A stretch of 64,000 nucleotides of DNA, taken from assembly GCF_000004075.3 (NCBI RefSeq), contig NC_026657.2, positions 30,846,408-30,910,407 on the forward strand, in the 5' to 3' direction. Shown here in pieces: positions 37,490 to 50,664 of the stretch. The stretch is from Cucumis sativus (Eukaryota; Streptophyta; Magnoliopsida; Cucurbitales; Cucurbitaceae). The translations under genes were made by a program, and so were the position numbers. The notes beneath the pieces were generated by a model that saw nothing but the letters and a program-made list of their open reading frames with translations, did not search any database and was not told the DNA's origin. Every line of letters starts with the position of its first letter. Within the stretch, counting starts at the first letter, position 1.

Positions 37490-39190
37490 AACTATTTGAT
37501 TTGGACTTTTTTCTTCTCTTTCTTATTAATAAAAATATTAAATGTGTTTTGAAAATTAGGATGTCTCAATCAAGGATTCAATATCAGTTTTAATTCTATG
37601 TGTGCTTCTCTACATTAATGGAGACTATACTATCTTTACTTTTTAAATCTCAATCATATATATATGAATTTTTCAAAATAAATTTATTTAGGTTAAATAA
37701 TAATTAAATAATAAAATGCTGTGTGGGAGATGGAGTAAAATTAGTTAATATTTATCTATCAAAATTGTTGTCTAATTTGTCTCATCATTGACAATAAACA
37801 AACATTTGAGATATGTTGGCCACTTCAAATTGTAAATATTCTTTTTCCAAAGAAAAATCATACAGAGTGCATGGAAAAACTCTATTTCATGTACCAACCT
37901 CATTCTATTGTTTTAAAAAATAAACAACATTTTTTTGATAAATAATATCAAGTTTTCTTTTTTGAATTTCTTTTTAACTTTTTTAACATCGATTCTCCAC
38001 GCAATTTAACAAAGAAAATAAAAATGAAGAGGAAGACAACTCATATCTTGAAAGTTCTTATTTCTTTAATATCATAATACATATTTTCTTATCGTTTTGG
38101 ATGTGTTAATTCGTATATATATATTAAGTTGACTAAATAAAATGTTTAGTCGTATACGTCTTATTTTTAAGAGAACTTAAAAAGTCACATGAGCCAAAGT
38201 TTGGTACATGGATATTTATTTTGTGGAAGGAATGAATAATTGAATAATACAATATTAAAACATAAAAGATTATTATTAAGTTTGTTGGGCTAAGGTTAAT
38301 TATAATAAAGGTATTTGATAGGGTTGTGATGTTGTAATCTAATTTCTTTTAGTAGGGTTGTTGATTAAGAAGAAGGGGAAAAGGTTGAATTTTGTTTAAT
38401 TGCATTCTTTGGTTACACTCAAATTGAAGCAAAGTATAATTACTCTCATAATTAGGTAAACTTTCACTTAATAATTGTCATCTACTTCTCTTGGTAATGG
38501 CAATCTAATGGTTGATTATGTTATCTCCACTCTTTGCTTGTACCTATGAATTTGTTCCTTTTATAGTGGATCAACTTCCATTATTCACTTCACCTTCTTT
38601 ATATATATATATATAGTTGAACTTTGTCACTATTTTAAAAATTAACTCGTTTTATTTTGATGTACTTTTAAAATTTTATTTTAATTACAGACATATTTGA
38701 ACGTTGGTTTGAAGTTAATTTATAATAGATTTGAATAAATATAACCACCATACTTTTTAAGAAAAAACATATAATAAATATCTTTTCAAATTTTATAGAG
38801 GAAGGACTATAATTTTTTTTTAATTTAAAAGTTATTCACGAAATTTACAAGTTTTGTTTTTAGTTTTCTTTTTAAAATCATATAAAAATAGTTTAATTAT
38901 CTAAAGTAAATATTTCATGTGAATTAAAACAAGGTTCGTGTTGACTTACCAAGGTTGATTTGCTTTCTATTTATTGCATATATATTTATGATAAAATAGA
39001 TAATTATGTAAATTGCTTTATGTTACAATGTAAATAGAAAACTCATGCATAATTTACACAAAATAATAAGCACTCATAATTAAAAAGAAAAAGAAGTTGA
39101 ATTAAACAATAAAAATATACAATATTGATACTTGTGAAATTATAGCTATTGAAAATCGGACATTGTGAACCAAGTGGTTAACTATCACTT
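37490..39190. other. AT-rich spacer
   Basis: No gene or clear repeat is seen. There is a short TA run near 38601-38615. Confidence 0.5.
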
Positions 39191-39269
39191 TAGTTAATTA
39201 TATCTCCCCGGGGAAGAAAAAAGAGAAGAGGAAGTAGCTCCGACAGTTAGCGGTGGCGCCGGCAGCAAA

Positions 39270-39371
39270 ATGGCCTTTTACGCTTTATCGAAAGCTTCCA
39301 ATGCCCTTCGACGGAATAAACCCGTTGAACGGTCGAACGACTCAACGGCTTATAATCTTAAATCACTGACC
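39270..39371 (+). pseudogene. orphan first-exon-like fragment (possible organelle presequence)
   Basis: A GC-richer patch (39205-39365) has a good start context (GCAAAATGGCC). It opens a frame MAFYALSKASNALRRNK that then reads into low-complexity Phe-rich text. The opening is rich in Ala/Ser/Leu/Arg and lacks acidic residues, like a mitochondrial presequence. No downstream exon could be joined convincingly. It may be the first exon of a gene I failed to assemble, or a broken relic. I do not recognise the protein. Confidence 0.3.
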
Positions 39372-40156
39372 TTTGTTTCAAATTTAAAATTTACCCTCAC
39401 TTTTTCTTCTTCCTTTTTCTCCCTTTTTCCATTCTGGAATTTTGCTTTTTTGCTTTTTTTATTTTATTTTATTGGGATTTACTTTGCTTTTGTATTTTTT
39501 AAAAACTATTTCAATTGAACTTTCAATCATTCTAATTTAGGAACTAAAACATAACCTTAAATTTTGATTACCTATTTTTAATTATCTTTCATAAATATAA
39601 ATACTACTTATCTTTGTAGATTTCTAACAAAGTGGTTTTTTAAATTGTTAAAATTGAATGATCTTGAAAACAATAAAAGAAGACTTGGATCGCAAAGAGA
39701 ATGAAGAATAATGCTTAGTTGAATTCTAATGTTTGATTTTTTTGAAAAGAAAAAAAAAACAAAAACAAAAAGAACATACTCAATTGTTTTAAGGGAAATA
39801 TTCAATGTTGAGCTTATAATTTTCCACCTTCTAAACAAAAAGTACTAAAAGAAAAGATTCCTAGCCATCATTATTTAATAATATATCGTTTAGATATATG
39901 AAATATATGTATGAGTAGATGCCAAAAAGTATATATATTTGGAAGCTTTTGAGATTATTGTTGGGTTGTTGTTATAATAAAAAGATATATACATATGTAG
40001 ATGTATCTTCAATTTTGTTTTATATAATAAAAAGTTGTGATATCTCTATTCTAACTTTTTCTTACTTCAAATAAACATGTGATCAGTATACAGAGATTTG
40101 AAATTTTAACTACTTAATTAATAATAAACAATATATAACAATAACTATTGAAGAAT

Positions 40157-40336
40157 CTCAATATATATACACATACACACAAAGAATTCTTAAAAGGCAT
40201 TATTTTAAAACACATTGAAAGAGAAAATTGTGTTGTCACGTTGTGGGATTCCATTTGTATCTCTGGCAAGGTGAGGAAGAAGCTCTACAAGACATTTTGG
40301 GATCTTCTTAGTGGAGAATCATTTTTAAAAGATTAG
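40157..40336 (+). pseudogene. unrecognised coding-like fragment
   Basis: A frame with codon composition unlike the surrounding AT-rich DNA. It includes the phrases IERENCVVTLWDS and RKKLYKTFWDLLSGESF before a stop. It reads like part of a globular protein, but no start, promoter or partner exon was found and the family is not recognised. It lies 0.8 kb downstream of the orphan first-exon-like fragment, but an intron joining the two is not supported by a clear splice pair. Confidence 0.22.
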
Positions 40337-40989
40337 ATCTGTTAATTAGTCTTTATTTATTTATTTTAGATATAAAAAAGGGAGAAAAGAGATTGATTTT
40401 TAAGCTTCAACTTCAATGTTATATATGTTTTTTTTCTTTAGAACAAGTAATTTTTAGCTTAATTATGCCAAGTTTTGTTGGAAAAAAATCATGGTGAATT
40501 TTAATATTTTAATTGAAATTAACTTTGTAAAAGTGCAATTTTGATTGAATTAATGAGTTTTTAACATCGTTTCTTTATTCTTTAACTAAACATGATAGAT
40601 GAGTTTGAATGTAAATAAAAATGGTCATATTTATCTAAGTTTGGAAGCAAATTTAATGAAATTAAAAGTTCAATTAGTTGAGAATTAATACAACTTAATT
40701 GGATTTTTATTCCTTCTAGTGTGTGGTCAGATTTGTAATTGAGTTTTTTTAAAGTAGATTTGTCACAAATATTATACAATTAATTTAATTAAAATGTTAC
40801 CAACAATTTTTTTTAATAAGTGTGTTAAATTGAGTATAGATTGATAAATGAGATATTAATTGTGGGTTAAAGGTTAACCATTCTTTTCTTCACTCTTATA
40901 GTTATTAAACTAAATATAATTACTATAAGTCAATATAGCTAACAATAAAATAGTGTACATTAAATAGAAATAATTTAAAATATCAAGTA

Positions 40990-41061
40990 GGGGTGTTGCG
41001 AGAATCGAACTCACGACCTCTCGCACCCGAAGCGAGAATCATACCACTAGACCAAACACCC
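40990..41061 (-). tRNA. tRNA-Pro (anticodon CGG)
   Basis: Read on the minus strand. The 72-base molecule has a perfect 7-bp acceptor stem (GGGTGTT with AACACCC), a D-arm starting TGGTCTAGTGGTA, an anticodon stem TCTCGC/GCGAGA with loop TTCGGGT, and a T-arm with TTCGATT loop. The T-stem contains one T-G wobble. The sequence is intronless. The anticodon CGG reads proline codon CCG. Internal A and B box promoters are intact, and a short T run lies downstream. It appears functional. Confidence 0.95.
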
Positions 41062-41107
41062 ACTCCCAAAATTATCAATTTATTATTGTAAAATATCATA
41101 CTTTCCA

Positions 41108-41560
41108 ATAGGGGTGTAAGTCTAACCCAACAACTCCGACTATCCAACTCGTATTATATCAGTTGGATTTGATTGAAAATTTTGATTTTTTTGAGGTTGG
41201 GTTTGGTCTCGAGTTGAGGTTGAGAAATTATAAGTATTTTGCTAAACAATCGTATAGTAAGTTAAATAATCGTATGAAAAATTAGTGAATCGTGTAAGAA
41301 GTAAATGATCGTTTGAAGGTAGAAAAAGCTAAAACAATTGCGTAAGAAGGTAAACGATCGTTTAGAAAACTGAATAATTCTGGAACGATCGTTGGGTTGG
41401 GAATGAAAAAACAAAAACAACTCAACCTAACCCAACTTATGTTTTACGAATTTGATTGAAAAATTAATCTGCGTTATTTGGGTTGCCAATCGAACCAATC
41501 TGAATATGGATTGAGTTGAAAATGTCTTCAAACTCAATTTAATTTGAATTATTTCCTTTT
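41108..41560. mobile_element. degenerate non-autonomous element with AACCCAAC motifs
   Basis: It begins AGGGGTGTAAGTCTAACCCAAC and includes GGTTGGGTTTGG, AACCTAACCCAACTT and a series of variants of AA(A/C)GATCGTTTAG (about 41245-41395). The 5' end resembles that of the better-bounded element at 42057-42563. The 3' boundary is unclear. No coding capacity. Confidence 0.4.
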
Positions 41561-42056
41561 GTTTGATAAAATTTAGACTTTGATGGAGTGTGATGATGAG
41601 TATAAAAGTGCAACGATTCAAGTTGTTGTTCAAAGTTAGCATCACACACCACTTCATGTCTTGTCTCTTTTCAATATTATATATTATTGATAATTAAAAC
41701 ATTTATAAAAGATAATGAATTATATTGTTAACTTTTTGAAAGCTATAGAGAAATTCAAACGTATTTTTTAAAAATATAATTGAACCAAATTTATATATTC
41801 ATATCTTACAAATACAAAGTCACAATCTGGATTTGAAGTAATATATTATAATATACAGAATTTGCAGCAGATTAAAATGTTGTGCTATAAATATGTTTTT
41901 ATTTACCACATGTAATAGACAACAATTGGGATAATTTACCATATACTCATCCTCTACACTCATTTTTTTTTGTTACAAAGTAGAGAAAAGGTCAATAAAG
42001 AAACCAATTTGTTATATGAAAATCTATTATTGAATAATTGTTGTAAAGATATTGGT

Positions 42057-42563
42057 AAGGAGTGTTCAAATAATATGCTAATTCGAACAATTCGGACTAC
42101 CTAACTCAAATTGTAAGGGTTGAGTTGAATTTTTTAATGTCTTTTTCAAGTTGAGTCGGGTTTAGGTTACATTTTTTAAAAACGTGGATGACCCAAACCA
42201 CCCTGAATTTATAATATTATTAAAATATATATTACAACTTATAAATATTATAATTCATTCTTATTATTATAAAAGAATTAAGTTTAATAGATATGTTTAA
42301 TTTTGATATTTATCATTTGAGTTTTACTTAGATTTTACGAGATTTTAGCTATTAAATTGTGTTCTAGACAAATTTAAGTATTTTAAGTTAATGAATAATA
42401 TACTTAAGAAAAAGAAAAGAAAAAAAATTAATAACCCAACAACCCAACTCAATTTTTGAGAGTTGGATTAAAGATGTTGTTTGAGTTATTTGAGTTATCA
42501 ATTTGACCAATTCGAAAACAAAAAAGTAGACTCAAACCCAACTTAACTCATTTACACTCCTAG
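42057..42563. mobile_element. MITE-like element with short terminal inverted repeats
   Basis: The 5' end reads AGGAGTGTTCAAAT; the 3' end reads ATTTACACTCCT, its inverted counterpart. Inside, complementary text occurs at both sides (for example GTTGAGTTGAATT near the left, CCCAACAACCCAACTC near the right). It is about 500 bp and has no open frame. Target-site duplication was not evident. The family affiliation (perhaps hAT-like) is open. Confidence 0.5.
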
Positions 42564-42569
42564 ATATTT

Positions 42570-45500
42570 CATACCGTTTGAACAACACTCATGTATTTTT
42601 CTCCTTAAATGTAGATTTTAACTAAATATTTCTAATAAATTGTTATAATTAAGTAGTTATCAACTTGACATAGTTTTTCAAAACACTAAAACAGTCTATA
42701 GGTGTGGTGAGACGAAGGAAATTTGAAGAAAAAATATTAGCATGTATAACAAAACAATATTTTCTTAAAAAATTGTGAATATCAAAAAGTTTATCGAAAA
42801 ACCATACAAACCTATAAATGATATTGCTAGATTAGATATAATCTTTCTAAAACAGTGTCATACGTACCTAATTATTATTGTTAAAATTGTTGAGTATGAC
42901 AATTAGTTGAATAAATGCTTCATTTCTGGTTAATCAAAACATTAACAACTGTATGTACACAACAATAAGTGGGATAGCCACTCAACCATTGACTTAAAAA
43001 AGAATAATAAAAATATACAAAGTATAAGAGTCGGACACTTCCCCTCTCAAGTTGGCTATAAATATCCGTTCATCACTCACAATTTATTACTCATTAAATC
43101 ATACAAACATGTAACCAACAAAGACTTTGTTATAAGCATATATATTTATATTGCTAATTGAAATTGAAGCTTAAGAAAACTATCACTTATGTTTATCATG
43201 AACAAAATGACAATTATCTTCAATTAAATATGTTTATAAAAAAAAGATAGGTTTAGCTTGAAGTTGCAGAAATATAAGAAGAGAATTCAACCCTACTAAC
43301 TCACAAGTTGGCTAATTAAAGTAATCATTCCATTCTTTTATTTTTTTTAAAAAAACTAAGAGCATGAAATAGTACTAAGGAGATAGACCATCCTATCAAT
43401 AATAATTAGTGTTTATAAATTTAATTATAAAATATATATATATTTTGCTTGACTTTTAAGCTTACAAACAGTTATCAAAATCAAACAATTATCAAAAGAA
43501 GTTTAATAGTTATCAATCATATCATATAGGAATACGAAGATACCGTCTATCTTGACAACTTTTAAGTATTGATAAGCATTAAAAAGATGAGAAAATAGCA
43601 CTAATTATTTAAAATAAAAAACGTAACCAAGACAACAATGGTTGCAACTGGTATATGTCGGTAGTGAAAGGAAAACCACTAAAGGATGTTTTCATTATAG
43701 TTACTACTCATTCTACATGTGCTAAAGGTACAAAATGTCTCAAACTATAAGAAATAAATAAGTGATACAAATTTTAACATTCTAAAAACTTTTTTGTTTT
43801 TCTATAATGTAACAATACAATAATTTGGACATTCAACCTCCATATCTAAGAAGAAAGATCCTACCCGTTATCGTTATTTGAGCTCATATTTGATTGAAAA
43901 ATCAATATATTTTCATAAAGGTTGGTAAAAGTTGCATTTAAATCTTTTTAATATAGCTTAAAAAACTATAGGCACGTGGCACCACCCCAGTGTCACAATA
44001 ATTAATTTTAAAATATACATTAGCTTTATTCTTAAATTAATGAGAAATTTTTCTTAGATGGAAAAAGGAAAAAAACAATTTTAATTTCATTTTACAATAA
44101 CTTATTTTCTTAAAAGAAAAACTATGTTTGCTATATATTTTATTGAGTGGATTGTTACGAAGAACACAAGAATGAAACTATTTTGCTTAAAGTTTATAAA
44201 TAGTTTTAATATTTTGTTATTTTATAAAATTAATTAATATACAACTTAGGGCTAATAAAGCTAAATTATTTCATAATAATTTTTAATCTTCTAAGAAAAG
44301 CTTTTCCATCCGTTTAAAATTGAACTTTAAGTAAATGATTAGAATTGATAATTTATATTGGTTAATAATGTCACAGTTTATAACTTAGAGGCAAAAAGTC
44401 AAAAAAAAAAAATCCCTAAGATACATTTAATAACAAAATATTTAAATAATGATGTATTTATTTTTGTCAACTGAAAAATAAACATCTAAGGAAATCTATC
44501 TAGCAGTAATAAGCATCTAGTGATAGAGATTGTACATTCAATCAAACTCAGAGGCAATAGATGGTAGAAAATGAGAACATATCAAACTTGAGTGGATTTG
44601 TGTATTTTGATTACTTTTTAAAGTGTGAATTTGAAAAAATGTTTTAAAAAAATTGAATTGTTTGGTAACTTTACAAAATGCATTTCTTAAAAAAGTGAGA
44701 TCGATAAACAATCCATTTTAAAGAAAACACTCCGAACCAATTTTTTTAAAAAGTATGTATATAAACGCTTAAAAAGATTTAAAAAAAGGATAAGTATTTA
44801 AATTTTAAACTCGTGTTTTAAAAAAATGTATTCTTAAAAGTATATATTTTTCGTTAGATAATCAAAATGCACTTTAAGTCCTAGTTATTTATGGGTTTGT
44901 ATCCACAACTTGATAGGAAAAATGAGCAATATTAATAAGTAAAATCCAACTTTATAGTCAAAAGCAAATAGATAACGGTTGTACCTACTACTTGATTCCT
45001 CATTTTATTACATAATACAACAATAGCAATTCAATTTTCTTTAAAATAAAGTCAAATTTTTTTACTCCATAACGTTTTTTAATTGAACAATTTAGTGAGT
45101 TGTATAAAGATAGGTGCAATTTAGCCCGCACTCAAATAAAAAAGTCAATTGAACTTTTTTAAAAAAGTACAATAAGTTGTATAGTATTATTAAAACACGA
45201 GGAAAAAAAACGTATAATTGAGAAGTGAATTGAGCATACGAAAAAAAGCATTTATTTTTTTCAAACAAAACCACTAGAGAAGTGATATGGAAAAAAGGAT
45301 GGTTGAAGTGGAAGTGGAAGTGGATGATTCTATTTTCACCTTTTTAAGGACTTTTGGGGAATAAGCAATGAATGTTCATTGAGAAAAAAGAAGAGAGATT
45401 CAAAGGAATGGTTGACAATGGAATTGATCCAAGAAGAAGAAGACAAAAGCTTAGGGCTCAATAAAGGGTAGGGTGGGCCTTAATCTTAGGTCAAAAATTA

Positions 45501-48060
45501 ATGGCTCAATCCTTCAAAAGGGCCAATTACCTTAAAAACTATGCTCTCTCTCTCACGTACTTTCCATCATTAAACCATGAAGGTCTCATCAAAATAAGCT
45601 TCATGTAAGGTTGAAGTTGGAATTTATGGTATTAATAGTGTTCTTTTAAGACAATTTTTATCTAGGTTTAGCCCACACTCTCGGCTATTATAAGATTCTA
45701 GGTTAAAATATTTTCGTTCCGTAGAACTAAAGGATGTGACATTTTAAAAAGTTGTTTTTTTTTTCTTTTGTAATATAAAACACGTTTCTCTTTTAGTATG
45801 GGAGAGGTAGCGATCAAATCTTTCGCATGAATTGGATAGTGAATCTGATCTTTTCTAGCAAAAAAAAAAGTGAATATGAGGATTTGAACTTCGAGTCTCA
45901 AGAAAATGAATATATTTCAATTGTTGTTGTGTTGTCTTATACCGTTGAATGTTTTTCTAGATTGTTAAAAGTTTCAACGAAGTAGCTAGATTGATCTCTC
46001 AGCAACATAAATAAATAAAGTAACGAGGAAATGCGATAAATTTTGCGAAATTGGAATATTGTGAAGCATATTCATACATCAAAAGTTTTAAAAATTAAAA
46101 TTAATGTGATAATGAAAAGAACATCAAGGCCCATGCTGTCCACTAAACTGATATTGTTTTGAATTATTTATCAATAAAGCATAAGCCATGCATTATTCAT
46201 TGGCTGATTCCTTTTCTTTTTTTTCTTTTCCTAAAAAATATTGCCCCACCTTTGAATTTTTATTTGTTTGACATATTTTTAAAAACGTTTTATATTGTTT
46301 CATTAATTATAAAGTATATATTAACTTTTCCAAATATATAAATTAAATAACAATATTTACTACCATCTATCACAAATAGATATAATTGAATATGAAATTT
46401 TACTGCATTATTTTGATAAATAATTTTTAGTAGTTTTATCTTTTATAATAATTTAATATCTAAAAAACAAAGCTAATTAAGATACTATACTTAAATTATA
46501 GATTTATTATTTAAAAAAAGAATATATATATATATATATATATATTAATATATATATATATAATTATATATATATATATATATTTATTTATTTATTTATT
46601 TAACATTCAAAATACAAATATTGTGGTTAATAACATATTTGTTAGTTCTTAATTGAATATGTTTATTAGTTATGCATAAATATCTAAGGTGTCTTTAATT
46701 ATGTATTGGTTTAAATGAACTAATGGATACTAACCTTCAAAATTAGTTTAATAAGATCAGAGCTTTTAGTCAAAATTCAACCGTTTTTATTATTGAATTT
46801 AGATGCAAGTAAATTTAATTTCCACAACAAAACTTACAAATAAATTTATAATAGAAAATATTAATGAATGTTTTTCCTTAAATATAAAATGAACGTAAAA
46901 CGTCTACTACGATAAAATGCAATAAACTATTAATTGTTTCTATTATGACAGATATGGATATATGTAGTAGTCTGTTACCGTCTTTTAACTATGATATTTT
47001 ATTGTATTTATAAATATTTTTATTATTCTATCGAATAAGAGATTTGAACCTTTAACTTTTTTTTTTTCGAAAATGTCAGCCTCAAAAATAATGCAAAGAC
47101 AATCATATCTATCAAAGAATTAAACTATTAATATTTGAAATGATCGATCTTATCTACCGAAAGAGGGTTAAATTGAGACAATAATTTCAAATTAAGACAA
47201 AACTAACGTACATTTAATTGTCAAGTTGAGAACATTTAGACCACATACATATAGCCTAGAGAGAGCCCCTTGCTCTCTTTTGGTAGAGCAGGAGGCCATT
47301 GTAGTCAACTCACTCAAATATTTATTACATTGATCAATTAGCCATGGTGCAAGATTATTGTGATGCTAAAATATAGACTTAGCAAAGATAATATAGCTTA
47401 TGGTAAAATATATATATGATCACAGCAGGGAAACTTTTGTGTTTATACATGTATATATCCAATCGTAATTCGACATGGGGCTCGAGATAATAAATGTATT
47501 AGAAAAGTAGTACATGAAAAATGAATTAAGAGCCTTGTATTACTACACATGGTCTAATATACATTCGATTATTACTGAGGATAAATAGATTTTGATTCAA
47601 TTTATAATATTTGTTTAAAACGATTTTTCATATTATACATTTTAGATATCCACTTACTTTCTATGTATTATTGTTTCCTTTTATGAATATAGTCAATAGT
47701 ATACTAACATGACCTATAGTTAGTTTGATGAATAAGAGTATATATATATATATATATAATAAAGGGTGATTGAAATTAATATAAGGTTCCAAAAGATCCC
47801 ACCAAGAGGGTTAGATATTATTCATCTTGTCTCTTTTCTTTAAAGTGTTTAAAACTCTACTGATTCTTAATTGCATTTAACCCTTTTTAAAAAAGTCAAT
47901 AGCTTTAGATAGTTAATCAAAATGTTTAGCTAAATATACATTAAAAAAAGGGTGTGAATAATGGAAAAACATACACACAAAATATATATATCTTATCAAC
48001 TTGTGTTAAAAAGTCAATGAAGAAAAGTGGAAGCTTTATGTTCTCCCTTCTCTTCTTACT
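42570..48060. other. AT-rich intergenic spacer
   Basis: About 5.5 kb without a convincing gene. It contains a long TA/TATT microsatellite (46521-46601), another TA run at 47739-47759, and several degraded phrases resembling a reversed tRNA B box (for example near 45880 and 47039). No other structure could be supported. Confidence 0.5.
46521..46601. repeat. (TA)n and (TATT)n compound microsatellite
   Basis: Three TA blocks separated by single-base shifts (TTAA, AATT), followed by about five TATT units. Likely highly variable. Confidence 0.9.
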
Positions 48061-48066
48061 TTCCAT

Positions 48067-48074
48067 TATATAAA
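48067..48074 (+). promoter_or_regulatory. TATA box of SAUR gene
   Basis: TATATAAA about 80 bases upstream of the start codon at 48149, spacing that fits a short leader rich in CTTCTT. Confidence 0.55.
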
Positions 48075-48148
48075 TTTCCCCCACAATTTGTGAATAAAGA
48101 TGAAAACAAAAACTTCTTTCTCTCTTCACCTTCTTAACAAAAAAAAAT

Positions 48149-48511
48149 ATGTTGAAGAATAGGGTGCCATCTTTGAAGAAAGTAGCCAAAGGGAACAACG
48201 GGGAGCGACGACATGAGGATTCTCTACTAGCGTCGGAGATGGAGGCGGGCGGGGGACGATGCCCTACACCGAGGGGGTGTGTGGCTTTGTATGTGGGAGA
48301 AGAATGCAGGAGATTTGTGGTACCAACTAGGTTTCTTTGTCACCCACTTTTCAAGATGGTGTTGGATAAAACCTATAAGGAGTTTGGATTTAATCAGAAA
48401 AGTGGTCTTGTGGTTTCTTGTAGTGTTTTTGCTTTCCAAGAGATTTTGAACACTATTGAAGCCAATCATGGTAGCTTCCATTTTGGTGAACTTGTTCATG
48501 AGTTCCTTTGA
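48149..48511 (+). CDS. SAUR-family auxin-responsive protein
   Basis: An intronless 120-residue protein of the Small Auxin Up RNA family. Members promote cell expansion, best known through inhibition of PP2C.D phosphatases and so activation of plasma-membrane proton pumps. The basic N-terminus (MLKNRVPSLKKVAKG) is followed by a Gly/Glu-rich linker. Then comes the SAUR core from about residue 44: PRGCVALYVGEECRRFVVPTRFL, HPLFKMVLDKTYKEFGF, and the GLVVSCSVFAFQEILNTI segment. The first ATG fits family length. No other SAUR was found nearby, so this is not part of a visible SAUR cluster. The mRNA 3' end lacks an obvious DST element by eye. Confidence 0.93.
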   Translation: MLKNRVPSLKKVAKGNNGERRHEDSLLASEMEAGGGRCPTPRGCVALYVGEECRRFVVPTRFLCHPLFKMVLDKTYKEFGFNQKSGLVVSCSVFAFQEILNTIEANHGSFHFGELVHEFL

Positions 48512-48519
48512 TCCAAGCT

Positions 48520-50650
48520 TTATGGGGTTCTTTTTTGTTAGTGTTTGAGTGGAAATAGAAAAAATATCAATTGTATACTTTATATGATTTTGGCAATTTC
48601 CACTTTGGTTAAAATACCTCTAAATCTCTGTATATATTGGTTTCTTTCAGGATGTCTACTTTCTTTTAGTTTGAGTTTAAAAATGGTGAAAAGGAAAGAT
48701 TACAAAATGATAAATACGATCAACTAAATAATTATAGAGATTTCATGTAGTTTTATTGGAGCTAGAGGATAATAATTTGGAGCTTCAAGAATTATGACGA
48801 GAGACTCAAAAACGATACAGCCCAACTAAAATATTGAATTGTTTTGAGACTAATTATTATTGAGATATTATATAGTTTATTTGTTATCATCTTTTCGAAC
48901 GAGGATGATGATTATATTTCTTTCTCTCTCTTTTATATCATTTTTCATTTTCTTTCTCTTTCATTTGTTGTTTTACTTTTTAGATTTTCGTTTCTTTTTT
49001 TATTTGTTGTTTTTACATCTTCAAATAAGAATCACAATTCACAAATATATATTTTATTGCATTTTTTTAAAAAATAAATATAAATTTAATTAAGTATTTA
49101 GGTTTACATATATTCGTTTCAAATTGAAACAAAAGCATGAATAATATTGATAGACTAAATGTGTAATGTGGTAACAACTATAGATATTTAATTGAATTTA
49201 AGTTTCTTCATAATAATGAAATGAATGCAATAGAATATATATATTTCAATTATTAATATAGACTATAATATCTAATTAGCTTACAAATAAAATGGTGTTG
49301 TTATAAGAAAATGTAGAAAACAAATATAAAATAAAATAGAGTTCGAAACCTCTGGTTTTTTCTCTCTAAATTATTGGTAAATTACCAATTTTAGGTATAT
49401 GCGTTTAAATTTGAAAAATAAATCAATTCTCACTTAAAATATTTTTTGAAATAATTTCAAAATCTATTTTAAAATAGCTTTTATAAAAAAAGAGTTCGAT
49501 TAAAAATAATTTAAAAAATAAAACGTTCTTTTTATGAATTTTAAGTTTATTTGTATTTATCCCGAATATAAACAAACTTGAAAGTTGTGCCTAACAACAA
49601 GTGAAAGTTTCGAATTATATCTTTAAATTTTGAGATTTATATAAATTTAAACTCTAAATTAATAATTATATCAAATTAAATATTTAACGGTTAGAGTTGT
49701 CTTAAATTTCATTGCAATATAATAATTGTATCAATCTAGATCCTAAATGTTACAAGTATATCAATTTAGACTATAAACTTTTGTACATGTATCAATTTAA
49801 GTATTCAATTACGTTTTATTTAAACAATCTTATGTAAGTTGAGAGTTAAAATTGATACACATATGAAAGTCTATAGTTTAAATTGATGAATTTATGAAAA
49901 ATCTAAAGTTTAAATTGATATAGCCCAAAAAAAAAAAAAATTGGGAGTCGAACTCAAGCTTTCCAAATTACTAAATAATGTCTCCATTCATCACAGTATT
50001 TATTTGTTTCATCCTAAGTCTAATCCAAAATTTCAAAATATGGTAATCGATGAAAATAGATAATAATAAATAATATAAACGTAAAAAATCACCGTTTGAA
50101 GTTATAGTGATAGTTACAATCATATCCTTGAAAATTCAATTCAAAATTTGTTCATTCAATTTCAAAATTTATAGAAACGTTAAAATTATACACTAAATTT
50201 ATAAAAGACTTAATAATAGTATGATTTTGAATGTTTTAAATTTTATCATTTATAGGTAAAATGTAATAGTGCAATTGCAACTCCAATGTTTTTGCAATTT
50301 GCCTCCAAATAAAATTACAATATTTTTAGTAATAAAGTCAGAATAATCTCATATTTCTAATCATTTAACAAAAAGTACATAAAAAATGATTATTCTAACC
50401 AAATATTTGATATATCCATATAATTATTATTTTATTAAATACCATAATAAGTACAAGCTGGAGTGAGAGATTGGAACCCGAACTTCTGGTACTCAAAACG
50501 ATAGATGCAAGTTGTGCACATATATTGACTACCCATATAATTATTGCTCGCCTAAAATTCATTTTTTATTTTTCTAGTTATGAAGCAAGAGAGCATCAAC
50601 ATGCATCACAAAATTACACATAAAAATAGAGGCACCTAAACATTTCCAAA
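48520..50650. other. spacer between SAUR and acyltransferase copy A
   Basis: AT-rich. 49600-49925 carries imperfect inverted text (described separately). No gene is supported; the Phe/Leu-rich frames at 48844-49093 are compositional. Confidence 0.5.
49640..49925. mobile_element. possible MITE with imperfect inverted halves
   Basis: The left half repeats phrases such as TATCAATTTAGACTATAAACTT. The right half carries near complements (AAGTCTATAGTTTAAATTGATG, and AAATCTAAAGTTTAAATTGATA). Variants of this text are also seen in the spacer around 9840-9910. Boundaries are uncertain. Confidence 0.35.
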
Positions 50651-50664
50651 ATCAACCAAAATTC

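Noticed and set aside
48844-49093. Phe/Leu-rich frames resembling membrane proteins
   Set aside because: Two shifted frames over the same T-rich DNA give the same impression; compositional artefact.
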